Of a stretch of 49,104 nucleotides of DNA, positions 41,411-49,104 are shown piece after piece. The notes under the pieces are model-generated. The model was not told the origin of the DNA and made no database searches. It saw only the letters and a list, made by a program, of their open reading frames with translations. Both the position numbers and the translations under genes were made by a program. The number at the start of each line of letters is the position of its first letter. Position 1 is the stretch's first letter. This DNA is from Bacteroidetes bacterium HGW-Bacteroidetes-4 (GTDB lineage Bacteria; Bacteroidota; Bacteroidia; Bacteroidales; SZUA-534), in NCBI GenBank assembly GCA_002840905.1, contig PHDD01000028.1, positions 1 through 49,104 of the forward strand, written 5' to 3'.

Positions 41411-42766
41411 ATGGAGTTCACTATTAATACTTACATATTACAAGGATTTGATGAAGAACAGACCCAAAGAATTGAAAGCGTAATACAATATCTTTCAGCC
41501 AAGAATGGTTTGCAAAATCAAACACAGATTTTAAAAAAACTGCCCCTGTCACTTGAACCCAACGACTATGTGGTTATTTTTACCGATGAACTTTCGGCCG
41601 GAATGCTTACCCGCGACAAAGACAACCAAAAGTTTTTTACCGATAAGAACTACCGGAATAACCAGGTATTAATAATTATTGACGATGTGTCAACCGACAG
41701 TCTGCCTGCATACATGCACCATCTGCCGGTTTTTGCCCTGAGCAATTACAACGAATCGTGGGAAGAGGAAAGCCTTGATCCGGAAAATCAGGAGTTCACA
41801 AAATCTAAATTGGTTGAGAGTTTAAACGATATTATTCAGTTTATAAAACGCTCAAAACAAGCTCCAAAACCCGACAGACCAACCATATTTATTGGCCCTT
41901 TCGACGACAACACCACCTACGAATACCAGAAATTAACACGCGAATTGTTGTACCGCCATTATAATATAGTTCCTGAAATTGCCAATCCAACGGCAAAAGA
42001 ACTGATTGAAAACCCGGAATACCTGAAACAATTGCTCCAAAAGGCCGATTTAGCCATCCATTTCATTGGCCATAAATCACTGCTTGACTATCCTGAAAAA
42101 GAATCGGCTGCCATGAAAATAAACTCAATTGCTTCTGATTTTTGTAAGACCGCTGAAGGAGAAAGTTTTAGCCGTACCATTTACATTCCTTCGCAAGCCG
42201 CTGATGCTCCTGAAATGCTGGAACTCAAAATCAGTCAGTTTAAAAGCAATGCAAACCGTTTAACCCATGCCGAGTTGGTTCAAACTCCCATTGAAAAATT
42301 TAAAGAAATAATTCTGGAAAAAATAGCAGATATTGCTTCACCCCTGACACAAAAAAATATTGATGTAACTACCGAAACCGATCTGTATTTCATATATCCT
42401 CCAGGGGCTGAACAAATGGCCAGCGAATATTTCCAGTGGTTCGATAAGCATCAGGTAAATTTTAAAACATCACAGGTTGATTTAGATCAACTGGCTTTGC
42501 TACACTATCATCAAAATCAGTTAGCCAAATGCAATAAAGTAATAATTTACCACACCGATAACCCCAATTGGTTCGACCAAAAGGTAAGCGACCTGATAAA
42601 ATCGCCAGGTTGGGGACGTAACAAACCCTTTGAATGGATTGCCATTTGTGGAAACAACAATTACTCCCACAAAACTTTACAGATGCTGAAAAACCAAAAT
42701 ATTCAACTCATCGAAAACAGTGGAAGTCCGAACAAAGAAAAACTAAAAGAACTATTTAGAAAATAA
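41411..42766 (+). CDS. Protein with three TIR/DUF4062-like domains, unknown function
   Basis: This 451-residue cytosolic protein appears to hold three Rossmann-like modules with the strand-helix rhythm of TIR or DUF4062 domains: about 1-145 (PNDYVVIFTDELSAGM, NNQVLIIIDDVSTDSLP), about 150-310 (RPTIFIGPFDDNTTYEYQKL, ADLAIHFIGHKSLLDYP) and about 325-451 (DLYFIYPPGAEQMASEYFQW, CNKVIIYHTDNPNWF). No single complete catalytic set is obvious; a Glu suited to NAD cleavage is not clear in any copy. Its place between a phosphatase (8 bases) and a STAND NTPase (9 bases) makes an adaptor or effector role plausible. No ordinary family was recognised with confidence. Confidence 0.55.
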   Translation: MEFTINTYILQGFDEEQTQRIESVIQYLSAKNGLQNQTQILKKLPLSLEPNDYVVIFTDELSAGMLTRDKDNQKFFTDKNYRNNQVLIIIDDVSTDSLPAYMHHLPVFALSNYNESWEEESLDPENQEFTKSKLVESLNDIIQFIKRSKQAPKPDRPTIFIGPFDDNTTYEYQKLTRELLYRHYNIVPEIANPTAKELIENPEYLKQLLQKADLAIHFIGHKSLLDYPEKESAAMKINSIASDFCKTAEGESFSRTIYIPSQAADAPEMLELKISQFKSNANRLTHAELVQTPIEKFKEIILEKIADIASPLTQKNIDVTTETDLYFIYPPGAEQMASEYFQWFDKHQVNFKTSQVDLDQLALLHYHQNQLAKCNKVIIYHTDNPNWFDQKVSDLIKSPGWGRNKPFEWIAICGNNNYSHKTLQMLKNQNIQLIENSGSPNKEKLKELFRK

Positions 42767-42775
42767 TATCGCCTT

Positions 42776-45700
42776 ATGAGTACGCTTACTGTAGAAAACA
42801 AATCACAAAACTACAATTCGGGTGCGGTAAAATTCAATCCGTTCCCCGGGCTACGCCCTTTTTCTACAGATGAGAGCCACCTGTTTTTTGGTCGTGAGGG
42901 ACAAAGCCAGGAAGTGCTGCGTTTTTTGGCGGCCAACCGGTTTGTAGCCTTAATAGGAACTTCGGGAAGCGGTAAGTCGTCGCTCATGTATTGCGGGGTA
43001 ATTCCCATATTGCAAGGTGGTTTTATAACCAAAGCCGGAGCCGAATGGAAAATCATAACTACCCGTCCGGGGCAAAATCCGGTAAAAAATTTAGCTGAAT
43101 CGCTTTCAGGTCATTTTTCTGGCGAAGAAAATGAGCTTCAAAACGAATACATTTACACCACCCTTGCCGCCAGTTCGGTAGGCTTGGTTGAGATGCTAAA
43201 GCAAATACCAAAAACTAAAAAACAGAACATCCTGTTGTTGGTCGATCAATTTGAAGAACTTTTCCGTTTTCGCAAAATAAAAAACACCACCGAGGCTTAC
43301 AACGAGGTACTGGCATACATTAAACTGTTGCTCGAAGTTATAAACCAAACCGAGGTTCCAGCATATATTGTAATGACTATGCGTTCCGACTTTATTGGAG
43401 AATGCGCCCAATTTCAGGAACTTACCCGCTTAATCAACGACAGTCATTACCTTATTCCACAGATGACCCGCAAAGATTTCAGAGCTGCCATTGAAGGACC
43501 GATAGCTGTGGGTGGAGGAAAAATCACTCCATTTCTGGTACAACAATTATTAAACGATTTGGGAGACAATCCCGATCAACTCCCCATTTTGCAACATGCA
43601 CTGATGCGTACCTGGGAATATTGGGTGCAGTCGAACAACACCAGCCAACCCATCGACATAAAAGATTACGAAAATATTGGGAAACTGGAAAAAGCCTTAT
43701 CGGAACACGCCAACGAAGCCTACAACGAATTGGATCACCGGCAACGCGAGATTTGTCAGAATATTTTTAAAACACTAACCGAAAAAGGCGGTGATAACCG
43801 CGGTGTGCGCCGGCCTACCATGGTTAACGAAATAGCCGAAATTGCCAATGCAAGCCCCGACGAAGTTATTGATGTAGTTGAACATTTCCGGATAGCAGGA
43901 CGCTCATTTCTTGCGCCACAACCACCGGTAATGCTGAATGCCGAATCGGTAATTGATATTTCGCACGAAAGTTTAATGCGAATCTGGGATAAAATGATTC
44001 TTTGGGTTAGTGAAGAATACGAGGCCGTACAAATGTACAAACGTCTGGCCGACTCGGCAGAAAAATACCAGCAGGGCGAAACCGGCTTATGGAGACCCCC
44101 GGATTTACTTTTGGCTTTAAACTGGAAAGAAAAACAAAAACCTACCTTAACCTGGGCCAAAAGGCACAATCCGGCATTTGAACGTACCATGGTGTATCTT
44201 GACACCAGTCGCCATGAGTATGAACTGGAAGAAGAAAACAAGATAAAACAACAAAAAAAGGCCGTTCGCCGGGCCCGGGTATTTGCCATTGTTTTGGGAA
44301 CCGCTTCCATTATATCGCTTTTCTTCATGATAAATTCGTTTCTTGAAAAGCAAAATGCAGAAAAACAACGAATTAAAGCCGAAGAACAAACCATTATTGC
44401 TAATCAGGAACGGGCAAAAGCACAAGAGCAAACCAAAATTGCCGAAGAGCAAAAATCACTGGCTCAGCTAAAAGAGCAGGAAGCATTAGAACAAAAAGAA
44501 CTGGCCGACCGCGAAAAAAAGAATGCGCAATTGAGTGCCATAGAAGCAAAAAGGCAGGAAGGCATAGCCAATCAGAAATCGGAAGAAGCATCGGCACAAA
44601 AGCAAATAGCAGAATTAAGTGCCGAAGAAGCAAGAAAACAACAACAACTTGCCGAGGAAGCCAGTTTACAAGCTCAAAAACTAAGAATGCTGAGTATTTC
44701 GCAATCAATGGCTGTAAAATCGCTGCAGATTGACTTAGACACCAATTTACGCGCACTTGTGGCCTATCAGGCTTTTTTATTCAACAATGAGTTTGGTGGA
44801 AATACTTTTAATCCGGATGTTTACAATGGTTTATATTTTGCCCAAAACTATTTCTACGGAAATCGGCTTACCGATTATTTAAAACACAATTATCAGGTAA
44901 AATCTATAGTATTTACCCCTGGCGGAGAGCAATTATATTCTACCGGAAGCGACGGAATAATCATAAACTGGGATTTACAAGCGCCACCAAATACTGGATT
45001 TGATTTTTTTAACACCAATAATACCAATCGGATGCTGGCACTGTCGTCCGACGGAAACTATCTTTACCTGGGTGTGGCATCGGGAGAATTGCTTCGCTTT
45101 AACCGCTCTGCAACACCGGCAATGCCCGAATTGCTTCACCAATTTGGCTCTGTAGTTAATGCACTTGCGGTAAATACTAACGGAACTCTTGTAGCTTGCG
45201 ACAATTCAGGAAAGATAATTAGTATCGACCCGCTTACAAAATCAAAAACTGAAATCAGTAAAAACCTTGAAATAAAAGAACTTATTGCTACAGGTAATAA
45301 TAACTACCTGGGTATAGGAAAATACGGGCAACTCATAACCATCGAATCACTCAATCCTTTAAAATATACTACTTATGAACAAAACTATTCGGCAGACGGA
45401 AAAACAGCGTTTCTAAACAAAGTGACTGAGCCCTCTGAAAAATCAACTCAAATAAACGCTTTTGCTGTTAATAACAACAAACAACTGCTGGCCTTGGGCG
45501 ACTTAACAGGAAATGTCATTCTTTATAATCTTAAAACCATGAAATTTCAGCAACGCTTAACCGGTCACAGTGCCCGTATAAACGGTCTCGATTTTTCGCC
45601 CGATGGAAGTATGCTGGCCAGTGCAAGTAACGACGGCATTGCATTAATTTGGACAACCAGCGACTTTAACCTGGCACCTTATCAGCTAAAAGATAACACC

Positions 45701-45910
45701 GCCTGGATTATACAGGTTAAATTCAGTCCTGACAATAAGGCATTGTTTGCAGCATACGCTGATGGAAAAATTCGCCGTTGGCCCACACAAAGCGATGAAT
45801 TGGCTCAAAATGTTTTAAAAAAAATCAGTAGGAATTTAAGTATCGAAGAATGGCAACAATACGTTGCGGCAGACATCGAATATCAAAAAACCCTATCGGA
45901 ATTACCATAA
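42776..45910 (+). CDS. Membrane-anchored STAND NTPase with coiled coil and WD40 repeats
   Basis: This 1044-residue protein begins with the novel-STAND type module: NPFPGLRPFSTDESHLFFGR (about 21-40), Walker A GTSGSGKSS (61-69), Walker B LLLVDQFEEL (153-162) and sensor-like ALMRTWEYW further on (about 276-284). A single membrane helix (FAIVLGTASIISLFFMI, about 505-521) is followed by a long, highly charged coiled coil (about 525-645, EEQ/KAQEQ repeats) and about seven WD40-like blades (about 700-1010, e.g. RLTGHSARINGLDFSPDGSMLASASNDG). STAND NTPases are oligomerising switches; WD40 domains sense ligands. The helix and coiled coil put the two halves on opposite sides of, or near, the inner membrane. 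Tight spacing links it to the TIR-like gene. Confidence 0.88.
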   Translation: MSTLTVENKSQNYNSGAVKFNPFPGLRPFSTDESHLFFGREGQSQEVLRFLAANRFVALIGTSGSGKSSLMYCGVIPILQGGFITKAGAEWKIITTRPGQNPVKNLAESLSGHFSGEENELQNEYIYTTLAASSVGLVEMLKQIPKTKKQNILLLVDQFEELFRFRKIKNTTEAYNEVLAYIKLLLEVINQTEVPAYIVMTMRSDFIGECAQFQELTRLINDSHYLIPQMTRKDFRAAIEGPIAVGGGKITPFLVQQLLNDLGDNPDQLPILQHALMRTWEYWVQSNNTSQPIDIKDYENIGKLEKALSEHANEAYNELDHRQREICQNIFKTLTEKGGDNRGVRRPTMVNEIAEIANASPDEVIDVVEHFRIAGRSFLAPQPPVMLNAESVIDISHESLMRIWDKMILWVSEEYEAVQMYKRLADSAEKYQQGETGLWRPPDLLLALNWKEKQKPTLTWAKRHNPAFERTMVYLDTSRHEYELEEENKIKQQKKAVRRARVFAIVLGTASIISLFFMINSFLEKQNAEKQRIKAEEQTIIANQERAKAQEQTKIAEEQKSLAQLKEQEALEQKELADREKKNAQLSAIEAKRQEGIANQKSEEASAQKQIAELSAEEARKQQQLAEEASLQAQKLRMLSISQSMAVKSLQIDLDTNLRALVAYQAFLFNNEFGGNTFNPDVYNGLYFAQNYFYGNRLTDYLKHNYQVKSIVFTPGGEQLYSTGSDGIIINWDLQAPPNTGFDFFNTNNTNRMLALSSDGNYLYLGVASGELLRFNRSATPAMPELLHQFGSVVNALAVNTNGTLVACDNSGKIISIDPLTKSKTEISKNLEIKELIATGNNNYLGIGKYGQLITIESLNPLKYTTYEQNYSADGKTAFLNKVTEPSEKSTQINAFAVNNNKQLLALGDLTGNVILYNLKTMKFQQRLTGHSARINGLDFSPDGSMLASASNDGIALIWTTSDFNLAPYQLKDNTAWIIQVKFSPDNKALFAAYADGKIRRWPTQSDELAQNVLKKISRNLSIEEWQQYVAADIEYQKTLSELP

Positions 45911-45916
45911 TTCATT

Positions 45917-46990
45917 ATGTTAAAATATAAATTAATCATAACAATACTTCTGGCTGCTTTGGTAATTGCCAACAAATCAATGGCTCAGGAAGCTTGTATT
46001 TTAAAGCTAAACGAAGCAGAAAAACTTTACGACGAAGGTAAAATTGAGCGTATTCCGGAATTACTGAACGATTGTATTGAAGTCGGTTTTAACAAAGAGA
46101 ATAAAATAGCCGCCTTAAAATTATTAACCCTGGTTTACTTGTTCGAAGACAAACAGGCAAAAGCAGAAAGCGCCCTGTTGAAACTGCTAAAAACCGATCC
46201 CGAATTTAAAATAAACCGGGCCATCGATCCGGTAGAGTTTATTCGTTTGTTCGATTCCTACAATACTTCACCTGTTTTTTCAATTGGAATAACTGGTGGT
46301 ACCACACTATCAAACCCGCTGCTATTCGAAACCTTCTCAACTTATAGTTTCAACGAGGCGGCCACAGATTACACCAACGATGGGATGGGTTTTATTCTCG
46401 GTTTCAAAGTCACCTACCATATAAAAAACAAATTCGATGTGTCGTTTGAGCCCGGAATTTCATCATACAAATTCAGGGTAGCAGAAAAAACAGGCGATTT
46501 TATGCAAACCACCATCAATGAGTCGTTAACACTCATCGACTTTCCAATTAACGGGGCCTATGATTTTTATAAATACAAGCAATTCGAGTTTTTTACTGAA
46601 TTGGGGTTCAATTATGGACTTTACCTCACCGGAAATCTTGGGGGAACACTAAGCTATGCAAATAACGAAAAACCCGATTATGAGGCGCCGGCAATTTCAA
46701 GTGAGCTCATTCGAAGCCCACATTTGATGCAAGCCATGATTGGTGTAGGGACAAAAATGAAACTAAACCGAAGTAATTTGCAATTCAACATCCAATACCG
46801 GTTTGGACTGAATAACTTAACCATTCCTGAAAACCGCTCCGATTTTTATGAAACAAGCATGAAAGAATACATGTATCTGGATAACAATTTTACAAACAAC
46901 AGCATAATACTCAAAGTAAGTTATAATTTCGAGTTTTATTTGCACCGAAAAAAACCAAATAATAAAACCAACTTCGATGTCATCAATTAA
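45917..46990 (+). CDS. Outer-membrane beta-barrel protein with N-terminal TPR-like part
   Basis: This 357-residue protein has a signal peptide cut after KSMA, leaving QEAC. A short helical, TPR-like segment (about 24-115, KLNEAEKLYDEGKIERIPELL and ALLKLLKTDPEFKINRAID) precedes a PorT/OmpA-like beta-barrel (about 120-345) with alternating strands such as MGFILGFKVTYHIKNKFDVSFEPG and FNIQYRFGLNNL, ending in SYNFEFYL. The helical start resembles the periplasmic part of CarboxypepD-like or SusC-associated proteins, and it could connect to the STAND protein. It starts 6 bases after the STAND gene and overlaps the next gene by 14 bases. Confidence 0.78.
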   Translation: MLKYKLIITILLAALVIANKSMAQEACILKLNEAEKLYDEGKIERIPELLNDCIEVGFNKENKIAALKLLTLVYLFEDKQAKAESALLKLLKTDPEFKINRAIDPVEFIRLFDSYNTSPVFSIGITGGTTLSNPLLFETFSTYSFNEAATDYTNDGMGFILGFKVTYHIKNKFDVSFEPGISSYKFRVAEKTGDFMQTTINESLTLIDFPINGAYDFYKYKQFEFFTELGFNYGLYLTGNLGGTLSYANNEKPDYEAPAISSELIRSPHLMQAMIGVGTKMKLNRSNLQFNIQYRFGLNNLTIPENRSDFYETSMKEYMYLDNNFTNNSIILKVSYNFEFYLHRKKPNNKTNFDVIN

Positions 46991-48134
46991 AATATATACT
47001 TACCTGATAATTTTAAGCCAACTATTTTTCATGGCTTGCCAGAAAGATGCGCCAAGCGATATCCAGAATGAGGCTTATGTGAAAAATTTTGGCGGGATAA
47101 ACAACGACGAAGCCAAAGATTTTATTCAGCATGAAAACAATCTATATTTAATCGGTAATTTAATATCAAACGAAGGATCAAGCCAGATAATGATGGTTAA
47201 AACCGATGCTTTCGGGAATCGCGTTTGGCAATCAGAGTTTGCAATTGGTGAAACCTGTGAAGCCGAACAGGTAATTAAACTAAATCAACAAGCCGGCTTT
47301 GCCATAATTGGAAGCACTTTAAGTAATCAGAGCGATAAGTTTTACGACCTTTTACTTTTACTGGTCGATGACGAAGGCTCGCTAACCGATACGATTGTAT
47401 TCGATTTCCAAACTTCAGAAAAAGGACGTTGCCTGGTGGAATTGGAAGACGGTAGTCTGATATTACTGGGCGTTTCGGCACCCAACACCACAACAGCAAT
47501 TAACCAACGCCTTTTAATTAAAACCGATAATACCGGACAAAATGTACTTATACATCATTTAAAACCCGCAACAGAGTTATATGCCATTACCCCCGATGTT
47601 TCCGGTAATTTTTATGCGGCTTTTACCAATAACAACAAAGCGCAAATTGCCCTAATCAAAGCTAATGGCAGCGACAGCCACACCGAAATTGAGCTGGCAA
47701 CTACGCTTACTTACCTGGCTGTTAACCCTGACAATCGGTTATTTGCTTGCGGAACAGCACGTAATGGTACCCATGGCAGAAATGATGTATTAATTGCAGC
47801 TCTAACCTATAATGAGTTAAACGGAAATTTTATTGTCGACTGGCAAAAAAACTTGGGTAGTGCACTAAACGATCAGGGCAATCACCTTTGCATAACTGAC
47901 AATGGAACCCTTTTGTGTACCGGATCGGTACAAAATACCATGCTTAACACCTCGGATATTGCCATTTATGAAACAGACTTAAACGGAAATGTATTAAGCG
48001 AAAAACATATTGGAGGTACAAACAATGAATTTGGAATAAAAAGCCTTGAAAGTGGTGAACAAATTATTACTCTGAGTACAACAGGTTTCACCAATACAAG
48101 CATGATTTCAATCACCAAATTCAGTTTTGAATAA
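46977..48134 (+). CDS. Beta-propeller-like surface lipoprotein
   Basis: This 385-residue protein has a lipobox (LFFMACQK, Cys21) followed by a repetitive strand pattern of roughly 45-60 residues per unit: NNLYLIGNLISNEGSSQIMMVKTDAFGNRVW, GFAIIGSTLSNQSDKFYDLLLLLVDDEG (split here), GSLILLGV..LLIKTDNTGQNV, LFACGTARNGTHGRNDVLIA and LLCTGSVQNTMLNTSDIAIYETDLNGNV. This is the PQQ/delta-60 repeat type propeller found on T9SS-related surfaces. No enzyme site is visible. It overlaps the barrel gene by 14 bases and ends 120 bases before the adhesin gene. Confidence 0.78.
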   Translation: MSSIKIYTYLIILSQLFFMACQKDAPSDIQNEAYVKNFGGINNDEAKDFIQHENNLYLIGNLISNEGSSQIMMVKTDAFGNRVWQSEFAIGETCEAEQVIKLNQQAGFAIIGSTLSNQSDKFYDLLLLLVDDEGSLTDTIVFDFQTSEKGRCLVELEDGSLILLGVSAPNTTTAINQRLLIKTDNTGQNVLIHHLKPATELYAITPDVSGNFYAAFTNNNKAQIALIKANGSDSHTEIELATTLTYLAVNPDNRLFACGTARNGTHGRNDVLIAALTYNELNGNFIVDWQKNLGSALNDQGNHLCITDNGTLLCTGSVQNTMLNTSDIAIYETDLNGNVLSEKHIGGTNNEFGIKSLESGEQIITLSTTGFTNTSMISITKFSFE

Positions 48135-48254
48135 ATTGAAATCCTGAAATAACAATGAACAAGAAGCAAATTTAACAATAAACATCTAAATTTAAAGCCT
48201 TTACAATGATGCATTAATTAAGTTTTTATGTAATTTGCTTAAAATTTTAAGACC

Positions 48255-49104
48255 ATGAAAAAATTTTATATTTCACTATTTATTTTATTCCTGATTAATT
48301 TTTTCGGTTTTGAACTGAAAGCACAATTCAGCCAGGTTTCTTCTACTTGTTTGGGTGATTTTACCATAGCTGATGGAATACTTAATAAAGAAGAAGAAAT
48401 TAACGGGTATCAGGTTCCACTTAATGGAACTTTTAGATTGGAGATAGTAATTCCCGAAACCAACAAAATAGTCTTATCCTATCACACCAATTTTGCCATT
48501 GCAAATAACGATATGCTGGTGATATATAGTTCCTCGACCACTAACCCTCCCATAAAAACTTATAATGGCAGTAACGACCCAAACGCCAGCACTAAGGATA
48601 CCATTCCATCAGGAAGGGCTATTCTGCTGTATACCAATGGGAGTAATACTAAAACAAATTTAAATGTTAATTGGACCGGATTGCTTTCGGTAACTGCAGA
48701 TTTAACCAATCCATCGTGCAATAATACTACCGATGGAGCAATTAACCTGAATAACCCCGGAACAGCACCATTCACAATTACCTGGACTGGCCCCGATTCC
48801 TTTAGTAAAATTACTGAAGATATTAGCAACCTGGGTACTGCTGGTGATTACACCATTTCCATGACCGACGCTAATGGCTGTGTTTTCAATAAAACCTATA
48901 CCCTGACCAAACCCAGCGAAATAAACTTTACACAAACCAACATATCAGACTTTAACGGCGTTAATGTGTCCTGTTTTGGCGGCTCAAACGGATGGGTCGA
49001 AATTGCCGGAAACGGCGGAACAGCGCCTTACAGCTATGTATGGAGCGATGCCAACAGCCAAACCACAAAAAAACCCATTAACCTGGCTGCAGGAACTTAC
49101 GATG
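48255..49104 (+). CDS. SprB-repeat adhesin, 5' part (runs off the window)
   Basis: The open frame from ATG 48255 to the last base (283 codons) begins with a signal peptide cut after FELKA, leaving QFSQV, and has no stop. After a jelly-roll-like first part (about 25-150), SprB-type repeats begin: NPSCNNTTDGAINLNNPG..APFTITWTGPDS and VSCFGGSNGWVEIAGNGGTAPYSYVWSD, each with the C-x-G/N-x-x-DG/NG and W-x-G/D pattern. In gliding Bacteroidota, SprB is the mobile surface adhesin exported by T9SS. Proteins like this are usually very large and end in a CHU_C domain, which would lie beyond the window. It is the likely surface product of the seven-gene array. Confidence 0.85.
   Translation, partial: MKKFYISLFILFLINFFGFELKAQFSQVSSTCLGDFTIADGILNKEEEINGYQVPLNGTFRLEIVIPETNKIVLSYHTNFAIANNDMLVIYSSSTTNPPIKTYNGSNDPNASTKDTIPSGRAILLYTNGSNTKTNLNVNWTGLLSVTADLTNPSCNNTTDGAINLNNPGTAPFTITWTGPDSFSKITEDISNLGTAGDYTISMTDANGCVFNKTYTLTKPSEINFTQTNISDFNGVNVSCFGGSNGWVEIAGNGGTAPYSYVWSDANSQTTKKPINLAAGTYD

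Noticed and set aside
36286-49104. Classifying the array as a known STAND/TIR defence system
   Set aside because: It has adhesin, barrel and lipoprotein genes in the same run and no recognised nuclease or catalytic TIR site; defence remains a possibility only.

Overview
The window reads as chromosomal DNA of a member of the Bacteroidota, most like the Bacteroidia (a Marinilabiliales/Bacteroidales-type organism); the genus cannot be fixed from sequence alone. Support comes from a gliding/T9SS-type C-terminal domain and a SprB-repeat adhesin, a DUF2027-Smr protein, the pyrB-pyrI pair, many Ala-Gln signal-peptide junctions, weak Shine-Dalgarno signals, and repeated TAnnTTTG -7 promoter boxes of the Bacteroidota type.

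Layout. 1-2316: tail of a broken porin-like barrel, a beta-helix lipoprotein and a B3/B4-domain protein, closed by a bidirectional terminator. 2417-3825: pyrBI (pyrimidine synthesis), minus strand. 3930-5130: a small accessory island with a decayed in-frame repeat region and a ParDE-type toxin-antitoxin pair with a palindromic operator. 5710-8509: a YigZ-family protein, a degenerate membrane histidine-kinase-like protein and an EamA-type transporter, all minus. 8762-13277: xdhC plus a two-subunit xanthine dehydrogenase. 13418-18305: FKBP lipoprotein, DUF6702-type protein, a large secreted FN3-like/CHU_C protein and a TPR protein. 18431-22330: a free-standing NUMOD4-HNH-HTH protein, a lipoprotein glutaminyl cyclase and two LPP20-like envelope proteins. 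22489-29658: small acidic lipoprotein, a long QueA variant, DUF2027-Smr protein, aldehyde dehydrogenase, the RNase P RNA gene, YgiQ and a two-helix membrane protein.

29714-34745 is a four-gene minus-strand envelope cluster (beta-barrel protein, LPP20-like protein, DUF6175-type protein, modular secreted protein) whose two longer intergenic leaders hold interleaved inverted repeats. A candidate structured RNA (about 35014-35175) and a YhhQ-type queuosine-precursor transporter follow.

36286-49104+ is the most unusual part: a compact seven-gene plus-strand array encoding an NTT/MFS-like transporter fused to a HEAT-like region, a membrane SpoIIE/PP2C phosphatase, a protein with three TIR/DUF4062-like folds, a membrane-anchored STAND NTPase with WD40 repeats, a TPR-barrel outer-membrane protein, a beta-propeller-like lipoprotein and a SprB-repeat adhesin cut by the window end. 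It looks like an envelope-spanning signalling and surface-adhesion unit that I do not recognise as a described system. A cross-cutting theme is protein export: eight predicted secreted proteins would have Gln as first mature residue, and the enzyme that cyclises such Gln is encoded in the same window.
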